Below the pieces are notes generated by a model, which worked only from the letters and a program-made list of their open reading frames with translations, was not told the origin of the DNA and made no database searches. A stretch of 64,000 nt of DNA from Azadirachta indica (taxonomy: Eukaryota > Streptophyta > Magnoliopsida > Sapindales > Meliaceae): contig CM040440.1 of NCBI GenBank assembly GCA_022749755.1, positions 19,641,269-19,705,268 of the forward strand. Direction: 5' to 3'. How positions within the stretch are numbered: position 1 is the first letter of the stretch; every line of letters begins with the position of its first letter. Below are positions 13,001 through 25,721 of this stretch, in pieces. A program made the position numbers and the translations under genes.

Positions 13001-13751
13001 AAAAACTCAATAACAATAACGCACGCCAGGTGTTTCTTTGTCTTGAAATGATCAAAGGATCTCGATCGCCATACATACTTGTGTTGTACACCCCACCTTC
13101 ACGGGCTCAACTCCATTGCACGTATGTATACTAATGCGAATTTCGTCAAGTTGCCACGTGACAGTCTACTATATCAGCGGCATCTCTTACAGTAGCAGTA
13201 GTAGTAATACTGGAGATGATCACCTTGTTTGGAGGACGACTCCTAATTCCCAGCTAGTAATAGCTAATATTAATAATAGTGATCATATTAATATAACATA
13301 ATTATGTGACACATGCAACGGAGGAAATTAAAATCAAGAGATTTATGATAATTGACTTGCGTTCTTTGCATTATCTATGTCTCTTAGATCAAATCAGATT
13401 CTATTGCAGTGGGTTTGACTTGATTACACTTAGGATGCTACTCTGTTGTAATTCGGGAGATCTTTTATATAGTTGAGCGAGATCTTTGTAATTAAGCAAG
13501 GATTTGATCTCACGGCTTCTTATTTTTTTCTTTACATCTACACAACATGCTGACTGACTGAAAGATTCGTGATCATTAATGAACAAATTATTTATTGATT
13601 ATTACTAATAATTCAATGTAATATATATATATATACACACACACTTGATAATTCATTCATTAATTACCATTATTTCTTTTTGTAAATAATAAAATTTATT
13701 TGGAATTATTTGAGGTTATTTAAATAAATTGAAAATTTTTAATATCTCGAG

Positions 13752-13782
<31 letters not shown>

Positions 13783-14524
13783 AAACCATATATATACGTA
13801 GTGAATTATTTTGATATATGGTGAGATTTCGTGAAATAAAGCATTAAACGAGAAGAATCGCCTGCATGTTCCACACGGGGTTTATGGGAGGATGGACCGC
13901 GTCCCCGCATGTGTGCCAAGTGTTTCACGTGTAATATTTATTATTATAATAACCTAAAATCCAAACATGCATGTTGTTCAGCGCAACAGGTCACCAGATC
14001 AGACAATTTTCCTCCTAAAAGTTTCCACCCTCTCCAAACCTCTCAGCAATTTCAAGGTCCCATGAAATAAATAACATGATTATTTAATTTTCGATACCAA
14101 TATTGTATGATCGACTCTAGTACTCTTTCCGAGTACTGAGTGGGTTCAATCCTTGATTAATTAAGCAGACCCGATCAGAGAGCCTGAGACGAGTGCACGC
14201 ATTAATTACTCTGTTCTTCTCACGGTGCACCAATTTTTTTTTTTTTTTGTTGACTATTTGACCACTTTTCTGATTCTATTTCAAACAAGCGGGCCTCCAA
14301 AGTAAGTGTTTAAAAATCAAGCATACGGTAATTAAGTTAAACAGAGTTATTATTTCGATACGAGTAAAATTGAGGAGTTGTATCAGGGAAACCCATCAGT
14401 AATCATGGAGTGAGGAACTAAACAAAAAACAAAAGCGTCACATTCAGAGGTATATGTGCTTCTTTTTGCTTGATATATTAGTTACTCGGAATCTACTGAC
14501 ACCGGCCACCTCCAACTGCCCTGT
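10041..14524. other. Gene-poor spacer
   Basis: No coding gene is supported. Up to about 11750 it is strongly AT-rich with pyrimidine runs. From about 11880 to 13170 base composition is more balanced and holds GGCCC/TGGGCC words and CACGTG motifs near 12096 and 13155, like plant promoter sequence but without an adjacent gene. The open frames at 10894-11148 and 12062-12250 lack any recognisable domain and have low-complexity composition. TA microsatellites occur near 11513, 13620 and 13757. Confidence 0.5.
13757..13782. repeat. (TA)n microsatellite
   Basis: Uninterrupted TA dinucleotides, 13 units, in the gene-poor spacer. Confidence 0.9.
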
Positions 14525-14552
14525 GTAGTACTAGTACGAGTACTAGTACTAC
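14525..14552. repeat. Perfect 28-bp inverted repeat
   Basis: Two 13-base arms, GTAGTACTAGTAC and GTACTAGTACTAC, are exact reverse complements separated by only GA. The arms are themselves built from TACTAG and GTAC words. It could extrude as a hairpin or bind a dimeric factor; nothing nearby tells which. No gene is adjacent. Confidence 0.9.
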
Positions 14553-17500
14553 TGCAAATCCTAGCTAGTTCAATAAAAATTCAGGATTATCGTTTTCCTT
14601 AGTTGGCAGAAGCAAACAAAAGTTACAAAACAAACCCTAACTATTTTTTTTTTTTTTTTTTTTTCCCAACACGGCCACACTGTATATATAAATATATATA
14701 TATATATGTATATAACAGATTCCAAACAGTAAAAAGGTAAAATAACCGTTTATACTTTTCATCCATCGTGATCGATTGGTTTTGTTGTGGATCATAGCAC
14801 AAGTGAATCAGACGGTCACAATTGATTGCACGATCGCCGCATGAGCTGATTCTATACAGTTTTAATTGTCGTTACCTCTGAGTAAATGCAAAGTGATGGA
14901 TATATGGCTTCGTCGTTATTGTGTGGGAAGAAGTGGACAAAGGAAATGTCATCAAACAAGATATATAGTCAATCAACCAAGAAAGATCAAGGAGACAAGA
15001 TCTTATCACAATCTATATATATAAACAGATTTATTCATATCAAATACATGACTCGTGTATAATATATAGTTATATTTACACACAGAAGATATACACGCGT
15101 GTCTCACAGGTGTGCATGAGATCTGGAGACATGGCGAAATGGGTGGTGCCGAATGCTGTTTAGTTGTTACCACATGAGTCCTCCAGGCTCCAGATCAGTC
15201 ACTTCGATCTTGTTGATTTATTTTATTTTATTTTATTTTGTTTGCTAGCATAGATATACAGATTGGTAACTTAATTTTTTGCTAGGGGTTGACTTGAATC
15301 AAATAGTCTATATATGTGACCTATATATGGCCCTAAGATTCGGACTCAGTCATCTTAATCACTAGATATAAATTAGAGTTGCCGAATTGAATAATGCGTA
15401 ACGAATTTAATTATAGAATGATAATAACTTTATGTCCTTTTAACTAACAGAGTCGCTGGATGATGAAAAATCTCTATCTGCATTAAAAAATTTACCCGAA
15501 AAAGTAGAAGAATCGTATAAGTAATAAAAACGGACGGCCAATCTCCTTACATCTCCTTTAATACTGGCTAGCTGTCCTTGATTATGATTAATTAATATTG
15601 GCCGTCAGATCTTCACGACACAGTAAAGAGGAGAATTAATAGTATTTACCAAGTGGGTAGTATTGTTTGGAAGCATCAAGGAGTGGAGCCCTTTAATTGC
15701 CTCACGTTATTAAAGCTTAAATGACATTTGCAGGAAGCGGAAGGACAATTTCTTCATACTTGAAATAATACTTCCAACCAAGAAGAATCTCACTCTCTTG
15801 CTGTAATAACTACATATCATTAATATTAACCAACGAGCCCATGTATGTACCTAATTTGCTGCTTATTCATTTATTCAGAGCCGTACGTACATTATGAAAT
15901 GAATTGTCCTTTTAGCCATTACCCCAACAAAAGCTATCAATTTCTTGGGCGAAGGAATTCAATTACTTCGGATCTCAAGATATATATATATATATATGAT
16001 ACATATATAAACTTAATTTCACCGATATGTATTGAAAATAAGAGAACAAAATTATTTGATTGGTGCATACCATTTCTATATATAATCATATATAGCTTTA
16101 ATCTGAATGTTTGTTGGTATATGCAATGCCCTACATCTAGCTAATACATTAATTTCTGAATATTAATGTATCCAAAAGCATAGGGAATAATATCACAAAT
16201 GAAAGATTATATGGTTTATGAATAATGAATAAATAAATAAAACTTTTTTTTTTTTAAAAAAAAAAGAAGGATTAAAGGAGACTAAATGGTTGGGGTTGGT
16301 GGAGAGACTGTTAATGATTCTTAATTGAAAGCATAACTTAGGGTTTAATCTAATAAATGGGCTCTAGACTACCCCACCAAAATATTACTTGAACATTACA
16401 CCTCTCCCTTTCTAGTTTCTCTCTTTGCGGTGGTAGCTTGTGTCTTAATCAAATGGGGTTCTAATTTATAAAGATTAGTATGGTTATCATCAAGGGAGAG
16501 CGATTGCTCACCAACCACTTAATTAAGCTCGCGCTCATATATAGATTAATTTAGAATCTAATTAATATTGCTAATTCTACTTTTAATTTCTAAGTAATTT
16601 TGTTGTCACATTAGAGAAAAAAATTGAATATAGCCAATTAAGCCTCTAATTAAACATGCATGGTTACGGAGTGCCAACTACCCACCACATATAACCCTCT
16701 CTATAATTCTTTATTGAAAACACAAGAAAAAAGAGAGAGTTTACGTTGAAGCCATATTATTAATTGAGTACGGAGATAGAATCTGCTTTACTAAAAGAAG
16801 AAACAACTCTCCTCAAAATATGCATTGATAAGAAACCAATAAATGATTAAGGGAAAATGAAAAAGCCTACCAATATTAAAGACCCTGCCGCAAGCTTTTT
16901 ATATATAACCCCAGTTTATATTTAATGTAAGAAGACGGTAAAGTTAAGATGCAATAACTATGGAGCTTCGCTAGGCCAGAATCTAGCTTTACTCCTTGTG
17001 TTTCTACCTTTTTAATCTAATGTTTTACAGTTTACAAGTTATCTGATGATAGCAAGGAGAATAACTTGCCTAATTGATCCCACTTGCGTAAAGCATATGC
17101 ATGTTCCTTCTACTACGGAAAGACAATGCTACCCTTGATATTTTCCTAATTTAATTTTTTTTAGAAAAAAGAAAAATTATTTGGAAGAACGGTATTCATG
17201 ATAAGTTCCAAAATGTATAATAGCACTGAATTTGATGATACAAGTACAAAACTTTGCACATAGAATTGAATTGTCAGCCAAGATAGGGCAAAGACTGAGG
17301 GCAAGTGGCATAATTGAGTTAGCGTTTCCTGTTACATGATTAAAAGGGTACTCAATTATACAAAATAAGAACGCTACCTAACTTTTATTTTATTTTAAAA
17401 TTTTTTTGCTGAAGGATAACTACTAGCTTGACTTAGAAAGGATCGAAACATTATTGTAAGATGCTAATAATAAAATGAACCTAATCTCTGAGTCTAACAC

Positions 17501-17640
17501 TAAACAGAAAGAGCATTGAGCCACGTATTGTCATTTTTTCAACAAGTTAGTGTACAGTGTACACATAAAACAAAGTATGTCGCTAATGAGTTTAATAAAG
17601 CGGGGGGTTTTATTTTTATTTACGAAATATATATTATTAT
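14553..17640. other. Gene-poor spacer
   Basis: I see no gene, tRNA or known microRNA precursor here. It contains long T and TA runs (14643-14720, 15978-16000), and short frames without domain resemblance (15845-16144). The sequence is AT-rich throughout. Confidence 0.5.
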
Positions 17641-17670
17641 GTTAATGAGGGGCGGGCCAAAGGGCAGGGA

Positions 17671-18293
17671 TCACCCTGGGATTTGACCCACTTCCCAGTC
17701 TTGTCGGGTTCGGGTGCTCTCCATAAAACTTACAGCATTGGAAGCCAGCCACTCACTTAGCCGATTCGGAGCTACCAAGCTCGAAGATTTTCTTTGTGCA
17801 TGTCGTATTCTCAATTTCAACTTTTTACCCCAATAATTTTTGACATTAGATTCGTTGTAAGCAGCTGCGGCTAACGTAGCTACGGGAGACGACATCTTAG
17901 AAAATATTAAGAAATTGATGAAAAATTTGTTGCATATGCCTGTCAAATAATATCATAAGATATAAGATATTAGATATTATTCAAAAGCATTTATCAAATA
18001 CATCTAAAAACATAATAATATCAAACATGTATGCCTCTTATTTATACATCATATCGATATAGAATTTGTCGAGAAATTATCAGTTACTACCAAAAATAAA
18101 AATAGTTGAGTCTCCCACTGTGCTCTTCTATGTGTTTCATACGGGAAAGTTCACATTCAGGAAAAAAGGCAGAAGCAGGAGCTAAAATGTTAGATTCTTT
18201 CAAAATTTCAATCACATGATCAAATCTTGCTGTACGTTTAGATGTGTTTTTTTTTTCGGCAACGTGATGCCTAGCTAGATAGGCCGAGTTCAC
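17671..18293 (-). other. Two adjacent unassigned open frames, possible gene relic
   Basis: Frames at 18087-18293 (68 codons, including ARFDHVIEILKESNILAPA) and 17671-17946 (91 codons, including NRLSEWLASNAVSFMEST) lie on the same strand and have more balanced composition than their surroundings. I do not recognise either. No splice-consistent join or upstream promoter is evident, and the region could be a decayed gene or transposon fragment. It is recorded only as an oddity. Confidence 0.15.
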
Positions 18294-18299
18294 ATCGAC

Positions 18300-20281
18300 C
18301 AGGTTGGCCTAACATATTGAAAATTACGTACATTTAGTTTATTAAGGTGTATATATTGCATGCCTAATGTCATTCACTCAAATTAAATATAATATGGTGG
18401 GAAGTATATTCTACCTAACAAATTAATAAATACAAAAGTACCCATTGCTATCCTAGTTGAAACTACCTTAATTAACCGTGTTTTAAAATTCAGGAAAAGG
18501 TTTATTAAAGACAAAAGTGCAAGACGCAAAGCAACAAAAATAAGCTAGCTAGGTAGGGGACCGTTAATTTTAATGCGAAGTTAGCACTAGGGGGATTGTT
18601 TAATGCCAACACACACTAATATTGGAGAAGTACAAAAAATTTTCAATCCAAACTTACCTACCAAAACGGGAGGAAAAGGAAGAAATTAAAACTCAGAGAA
18701 GAGGAGCATGCATTTCTATAAATGAACACTTAAATTATAAAGTCATGAGAAGGAAAAAAAAAAAAAAACTGAAAAGTCGGTTCCTTTTTTATTTATTTTT
18801 TTTTTTTGGGGTTACTTTTTACTTGATGATCACGTATGTTCAAAAGTTGTTGTTACTTATTACTACACTTACGTCTGCCTCCCACATATATATATATCTG
18901 CTCAACTGATAACGGGATTTGATTCCTTTTCCTTCCCAAAGCTATTACACGTACTCTGCACAAAAGCCACGATGATTTGGGTTGATTTAGTGTAGCTTGT
19001 TGAGCAGAGTTTTACTCTATAGGCCTCTGATAGCCAAAATTAAACGTGACAAATAATTTTTCAAAAAATTACATACTTATTTTAATAAATATTTTTTTTA
19101 AAAACTATTTTATAAAGAAATGATGTGACATTTTTAAAATAAATTAAGCATATATTAAACAATTTAATCTTAAAAAAGAATTATTGTCAAAAACATTTCT
19201 TCAAAAGAGGCAAAAGACTTAGATAAACTACTGCTTCAAATTGTCGTTCCCTACTGTTTATTTGTCACGAGTAAAAACGTGTTAATTGCTACATGTGAAC
19301 TTATTTTAGTTTTTAAAATTTGAGTTTTTTACATTAATTTTTTTTTATTCTCAGAAGTCTTTTTTTAATGTGAATCAAAAGATAATAAACAAATTGAAAA
19401 AAAAATTAACATTAAAAATATATTTTTAACTAGTGAAAAAGCTAAACTAATCAAGCTCAATCACCCACAAATTATTAGTTTAAAAGTTTATGAATTGAGG
19501 CCTTTGGGGTAGGTAGGTTGTTGCATTTTCTAACTCTTTTCTCTTGAAAATGACTGTCGTTAGATTTGGTAATAATTTGCTGCAACGGGTAATTTGATCT
19601 AAGCTGTTTTGAAAGCTATTCCATTTAAAACAATTCGACATGAGTTGTGAAGGTAGTTCGATTTTGCGAAATGTTCCTCAAGCCTTTCGAGTACCATATC
19701 ACTTGTCGTCGCAGCAACACTAACTTGTTATTTGAATTTACCCGATATAATAATATCATGTTTGGACAATATTACATGCCTTGAGCAGTGGACCACTTCA
19801 CTTTTGGTTTGCTCAATTACACCTACGCAAAAGAATTTTATGCATTTACTTCGTAACACTAAAAAAAATTCCATATTATTTTTTTTAATGGAAAAAATGT
19901 GAGGGGAATTTGACTTAATTGCAAAAAGACAAGACTTTTCCACCGTAAAATCTAATCCATAACATCCTTGTAAAATGCAATAAAAGAGAGTTATGTTCTG
20001 ATTACATGTATTGTCATCTGTCAAGTGTATCATTAAAGAGACAATTTATGTGGTTAATTATGACAAGTTATCTAATTAACCCACTTACTCATCAAGTTAG
20101 TTAATTCAACTTCTGTCAAAAGACAGATGGCAACTAACAGGTAATTCTTAATTAGCTGCTATTTAACTGAAAAACAGAGAAAGTTAAGCAAGATTACCCG
20201 ACATTGGTTACAACTTACAAAAGGGTTAAGAAGAAAAACATAAGAAGGGACAAAAATTTAAAAAAAATTTTAAAAAAAAGC
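18300..20281. other. AT-rich spacer downstream of PLP9
   Basis: No gene is supported. The part near 20200-20281 is probably the 3' UTR of PLP9. Open frames at 18622-18909 and 19728-20033 are low-complexity and show no family resemblance. Confidence 0.5.
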
Positions 20282-21699
20282 TTAACGGCCGTTAACGAGA
20301 GGCCTAACGGCGGATTCCTTGCAGGGACTTGGTGGCAAACTTGCCTTACCAGATGCAACAAGGCGTTGCACGAAGCTTTCAATTCTCTGGCCGTTAGTCT
20401 CAGTCAATAACCGCTTCCCGCCAAACGGCAACGACTCCACCCCTCTCTCTTTCAACACTTCTCCCTCCATTTTCGGGCCCACCATTCCCTCGCTCATCAA
20501 ACCGTTTGCCTACACAATTCACGCCGTTAATTACCCCATCAGTTACTCAAACCATAGCAATAAATTGTTTTTTGTTAAAAAGAAAAAACATGTCGCTTTG
20601 ACTACTGATTACTGAAAAGCAATTAAAGTGGTAAAATATTTTCTTCAATTAGAGCAACTGCCATCCAGAAATACATGTCAATTACCGCTTGCTGTTTAAA
20701 TTCCTTTCTACTTTCTAGCATTTTCTGAGCGACCAAACAGAGTATTATTAGATATTAAGATACCTGAATTCTGACGTATTCAGTACGGTTCCAGCAAAAT
20801 GCGTTCCCCAACATCTGGTCTACGGTCTCCGAGACTCCATCAAGCACAATGTCAACCACAGATGACGTGGAGCACTCAACGTTATGACGGAGTTTTCTCT
20901 CACAAGATCCACTCATTAACGGACCGTTACCTAAAGAAAGAATCAGCAGATCTTCCACGCCGTTAACCGATGGAAAATCGCGCTTGTTATGCAGCACATG
21001 AGTAACCGCTGCTGCTGTGGGATTGTTCATCACCAAACCGCCGTCAACGGCCGAACAACTGGTCTTTCCGTCCGCGGACGTTAAAGCAAATGGCTTGAAC
21101 AGGCTTGGTGTAGCTGATGTGGCGCGACACACTTTCCAAAGCTCAAAGTTGAAGCTAGGTGACTCGGATGCGTCGGCTCGGGAGAAGACAAACGGAGCAG
21201 AACTCTTCAAGTCAAAGCAAGGAACAAGTAGAGGCTTACACGTGTCTTTCAAAGTCAGGAGCTTACCGTCATCCCTCCGGAAAATTTCCTTCAAAACCTT
21301 ATCCATGTTCTTGCTGGAGAATCTCCTTTTCCGGCGAAGAAATCCGGAGAATCCGACCTTGAAGAGTTCGGAATTTCGATGAGCAATTAAATCGACGGCA
21401 TCTCTGGCAGTGAAGAGAGGACGGCCGGAGCCGTCATCAGCTACCAGCATGGACGCGAGGAGAGCACCAATGCCGGTGCCAGCGATAATGTCGAAGAAAT
21501 CGGCGATTTGAGCGTGAGGATCGCCAGTTTTCAGGCGGATCTGGTCCTCGAGGTGGACTAGAGAGGCGCCGGCGATAATGCCTGTGGTTCCTCCGCCGTC
21601 GATGCTGAGAACCCGAATCTTCTTAGTGGATTCATAGTGTGACAGCCATTTCTGCTCTAGCTTAGTGAAGATCTCAAGCGTTACTTTACTCAGGTCCAT
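20282..21699 (-). CDS. PLP9: Patatin-like protein, PLP9 / pPLAIII class
   Basis: Two exons, 20764-21699 and 20282-20509, joined in phase 0 give 387 residues, the usual length of this class. The patatin fold is clear: oxyanion loop DGGG at 34-37, nucleophile elbow GTGIG at 74-78, and the catalytic-Asp motif DGG at 219-221 followed by LVMNNPT. The elbow has Gly76 where canonical patatins have Ser (GXSXG). This substitution defines plant group III patatins (PLP6-PLP9), so it is a family trait and not a local mutation. The start MDLSKVTLEIF and the end SPCKESAVRPLVNGR match the Arabidopsis PLP9 type (At3g63200). Group III members have been linked to lipid acyl hydrolysis, cell elongation and cell wall composition despite the altered elbow. 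Substrate here is unknown. Confidence 0.95.
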
Positions 21700-23913
21700 C
21701 TCTTTCTCTATGTGAATGTATGAGATTAGAGAGACTGAGAACGAATGAGTGAAGATTCTTTAACCGATTTATTGTTTGCTGTGATGGTTTTTGTTTTGAC
21801 GAGTCCGTGAAGAAAAAAGAGGGAGCTGTGCTAAAGGGGTTCACGGTTTGTAGATGAAATGCATTAATTGGATGAATTGAACGCACGCTCTCTCTAATAA
21901 CTTTCTAAATCTCTGTGAGCAGTGGGCTTGCAGTGGCAGTGGAGAGTAAGAGTGAGACTCTTGTGTGCGTTGGTGTTGTTGCTCTGCTCTTTCTCTCTCT
22001 TCAGTGTGTCCGAGTTGTTGAAGAGTTAAAATCCTTACTGAAAAGAAGGGCAGGGCAGGACCGTGCTTCAGTCTTGGAGGTGGTTTGGTAATTATATACG
22101 CGTTTGTACTGCTGCTTCATTTTTATTTTTATTTTTTGTCTTTATTATTTTAACTCAAAATTATTTTACAAGTGGTAGTGAGAGTCTTACGTGGATTGAC
22201 TGTCCTTGCACGTGCAACTGCGCGTGTTCTTATCGGTTAACGAGAAGCGCAATCCTCGGCTTCTCATTCGGCTCGGCTCATGCGGGGTTCTGTTGGGTTA
22301 CTGACTTACTGCTAGGTGATTACTGCTCTCTTAACTAGTTATCCTCGTGCTCTGTTTCTGTTGCTTCTTAAATTTTGTTCTTTGGTCTGTTTTTTTTTTT
22401 TATTTTATCAATTTCTGGCTCCTGGCACGGACTAATGGCGGAAGCAGCAGCGAAACAGGCTGGGAGTAACAAATATTACTTATTCTAAGAAAGGCGATCA
22501 GAATCGATTCCTTACTTTGAAGAGCTAGATTAGCATCATAGTTAATTGTGACAATCAATTTTACACGGAGGATTAAATATAAAGCAGTTAATTATTAATA
22601 CGGAAATGATAGCTTAAAATTTTAATCACTGGTGAATTCATATAGAAATTAATTGCCCGGGAACATGGCAGAAATCGTATCTTAGAATTGACAAATGAGA
22701 AATGACATGCGTGGCAGTAGCAGCAATTAATTACCTCTCATATACTGGTTGCTAATTTCCTTAAATGACCTTTATTGTGGTATATATGTATATGGTTCGA
22801 TGAATGTCTTGAATTTTATTGCATGTTTTGTGTTTTAGTTTTATTATCAATACAGCATGACAGTTTGAGTCAATAAAATTTCCTTTTCTAATTTATTTAT
22901 AAGGCATAATATTTAAAATTGAATATATATCTATATTGTAGTTAAAGCACGGACTGTTGGTTTTAGCCATGGATGATAAGTATAGAGAGATTATGTGGCT
23001 TGAATTTGAAACATCATTTGAAAGGCTTGCGTGCCTTAGTTTATAAACCAAATAAAATCAAAGCTTATAATCTAAATTAAACTTTCATGATTGGACATAA
23101 GTAGTTAAGGAATGCAGACTGATAAAAGGTAAAGTTAACAACCATATAAAGAGACCGATAAAACTGTTCCAATCTATACATCAATTCTCTCGTTATCTAG
23201 TTCTCACATACACAGTGATATATAAGAAGTTAGGTTGAAAAGTTAGGAGAGGGCAAAACACCGAAGGAATTAAATTGTATTCGCTGCACCGTGGAAGGAC
23301 AACTAATTGTTGTGCTCATAAATGAATTAAATAACGTGCAAAATATGAATAATTTTGCCATTACATATCAAGTGATTTCCTCATTTGATATTTCGAGCCT
23401 CAACTAGAATTTAATCAACGAGTAATTGTTACATTTTCCAGAATCTTGCTAGCAAGTGCTCTGAGCGTGTGAGGCAACTACAGGAATGAATGACATTTGG
23501 ATTGTGTTAGATCTCGTTTTGTCGTCTTACAAATTTTTTCCATTACCAAATATTCGAGAAACAAATAATAAGGTTGTTGGCCCAGAATTTCACTACCCGA
23601 AAGTTATCAATTTCTGCCTACTTTCCACCTGCTCGACATACCCTGTCTCATAACAGGGTATCCAAGACCAAGACTAAGGTATTATAACCGTACAACTGAG
23701 TAGATGCATAAACGAGATTTAAAAGAGTTCTGGTCAATATATTCAGTAGATTTTAATGATATTTTCGCTGCGTTCACCTAACAATATATCTCAGAGTTAG
23801 AACCTAATAAAAATTCGGAATTTTACGAGCCTGATGATTAGTGATGAGTTTCTGTCTATCAGATTTCCTTTCGGGGTCACATTGCGGCCACTTCGTGAAG
23901 TTTCACAATTAAC
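21700..23913. other. PLP9 upstream region and spacer
   Basis: The first 300 bases upstream of the PLP9 start are the presumed 5' UTR and promoter, with pyrimidine-rich stretches and a CACGTG motif near 22209. From 22340 on the sequence is an AT-rich spacer without a supported gene. The plus-strand frame at 22063-22338 has no recognisable domain. Confidence 0.45.
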
Positions 23914-24106
23914 ATGTGCTAGCTAGGCCACCCCGTTATTGGCTAAGCGGTAAAAGTACCCACCCCTCTCAAAAGTGAGGGCATGGGTTTGAGTTCTATT
24001 TTGGTAAGAATCATTTCCACTAATATATAAATAATAGATGTATAATTTTAACTTGTTATGTTAGCATTTAAAAAGAAAATTAAAAGAAAAAAGATGTGCC
24101 AGCTAG
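23914..24106 (+). mobile_element. tRNA-derived SINE with target-site duplications
   Basis: The body (23927-24093, 167 bp) has a pol III box A, TGGCTAAGCGG at 23940-23950, and a box B, GGTTTGAGTTC at 23986-23996. It ends in an A-rich tail (24070-24092). It is flanked by a 13-bp direct repeat, ATGTGCTAGCTAG at 23914-23926 and ATGTGCCAGCTAG at 24094-24106, with one mismatch, as expected of a target-site duplication made by LINE-type retrotransposition. It is not a functional tRNA gene: the acceptor stem does not pair. It has no coding capacity and would depend on LINE machinery encoded elsewhere. Confidence 0.85.
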
Positions 24107-24742
24107 TGTTGTGAATGTTTTGTCATCGTGTTTTTATTTAATTTATTCATTTTCGTTATTTTTAAAAAAAAAAAAAAAGTTCGTTAAACAATCGCATATG
24201 CTAATTATTATTTCAGAATTCTTCAATAAGATGCAGGTAGACCCGATGCTGTACGTAACCGGGGCTTACATGTTGGACGCCACCTGGCCTTGATTAACGA
24301 AGTTTACATGAGAGCTTTGCTACCTCTGGGTGTACAACAAAATGATTGCGGTGCACTTAACAAAATAATTTCAATAATTATATGGTGAGGAAAATAAGTA
24401 TGAAACTTTCTGTTGCATTGGACTTGATTAATGACTAGCTAACAGTAACAGATAATATGTCCCGAAATTCTCATTATTAATAATGTTAGAACTAATTTAA
24501 TTTTCTACCTCAGATTCTATGATTAAAGGTCACCGTTCGGCTGTAAACATATGTGTGTGGCTTCACCATTTATCGGGAATAAAGCATTACGTTTACAGAC
24601 CCAATGGACCCATGAACAATGAAAATGGTGTGAAACCTGTTGCTCTCTCATTTATTTTTCATCTAATTAATTACGTAAATAGAGTGTCCAATTGAATTAC
24701 ACACTTTAAAGTGCAACTTCACCGCGCCATCAGAAGAAAGTG

Positions 24743-24764
24743 TATATATATATATATATATATA
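24743..24764. repeat. (TA)n microsatellite
   Basis: Eleven uninterrupted TA units flanked by GTG and CAC words. Confidence 0.9.
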
Positions 24765-24865
24765 CACATTTTTAAAGATTCATACGAATATTTAGTTCTA
24801 TTTTGGGTAACATTAGAAAGAGATGAAAATCAAATATAAACCAGGTAGCCTTGCAACTTTATATA

Positions 24866-25190
24866 GGGTTCGTTTGATATAACTTTTTAAATAAAACTTT
24901 TTAAAGTAGAGTTTTTACCTATAAAACTTTTATAAGTAGAATTTTTAATAAAAATTGATTAATCGTTTGATTGTCACAAATAACTTTTGAGAAAAATTTG
25001 AGTAATTACTTTAATAAACAGATTTTTAATATTTTATTTTAAAGTAAAGATATTTTAGACAATTTTATCTTTTAAAAAAGTTGGGAAAGTTCTAATGCCA
25101 AAAACTCAAATTTTAGGCTTCTTCCAATAGAAGGAAAACAGTTTTTTTAATTCGTAAAAACTCTTTTTTATTGTCAACCAAACGACATTA
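24866..25190. mobile_element. Candidate MITE
   Basis: The left end GGGTTCGTTTGATATAAC and the reverse complement of the right end (GTCGTTTGGTTGACAA) are similar, and the interior is AT-rich with mirrored actttttaa-type words. CGTTTGR near the ends is common in plant hAT-type MITEs. Ends are imperfect and no target-site duplication was found. Confidence 0.3.
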
Positions 25191-25721
25191 AAAAATTTAA
25201 AAAGAATTTTTATCATTAAAAAAACTTTTTTAACTAATGAAACAATGTTACGGAAACACAGGGTGTTTCCAATATTCCTTAGGAGAAATTAATTCCATGT
25301 TTGGTGAAATGTCGGTACTAACAAATATGTTGAAGCTCTTTTTCCTTAATCCCAGCTATGTAGATAATATATATTATTCCGTCCGTCGCATGTTAATTAT
25401 TTTTATTTACTAAAATTCTCCAAGGCGATCCACAAAATTAACATGGACTCTTATCGTTGCTAATTACCCTGGCGATTTTTTACGAGTATAAAAATAGTAC
25501 ATGCCATATTCGTGATATATATATATATATATATTGATGGATAAAGCGAAAATATGAATCAATAGCATTGAAATTTTATTAATTTTTTCATAAGAAAGAT
25601 AATTTTTATACAGTCTCTCCACTAAAAGAAAGCAAATTAACACTCAAATAAAATACTAAATAAATACGACTACTCTATGACAAAATAAAAAATAATTAGT
25701 CACTAATTTTGTTTTACAATA

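Larger units (their letters stand above)
24107..25721. other. AT-rich spacer between SINE and small hydrophobic frame
   Basis: No gene is supported. It holds a (TA)n tract at 24743-24764, a candidate MITE at 24866-25190, and another TA run near 25514-25535. Confidence 0.5.

Noticed and set aside
14140..14160. GGGTTCAATCC, a box B-like word
   Set aside because: No box A occurs at the right distance upstream.
21017..21382. 121-codon plus-strand frame
   Set aside because: Antisense shadow of the GC-rich PLP9 exon 1.
21686..21886. Frame overlapping the PLP9 start, apparent upstream ORF
   Set aside because: It begins at GTG and not at ATG, so it is not a normal upstream ORF.
23927..24000. Functional tRNA gene
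   Set aside because: Box A and box B are present but the acceptor stem does not pair, and an A-rich tail plus flanking duplications indicate a SINE.
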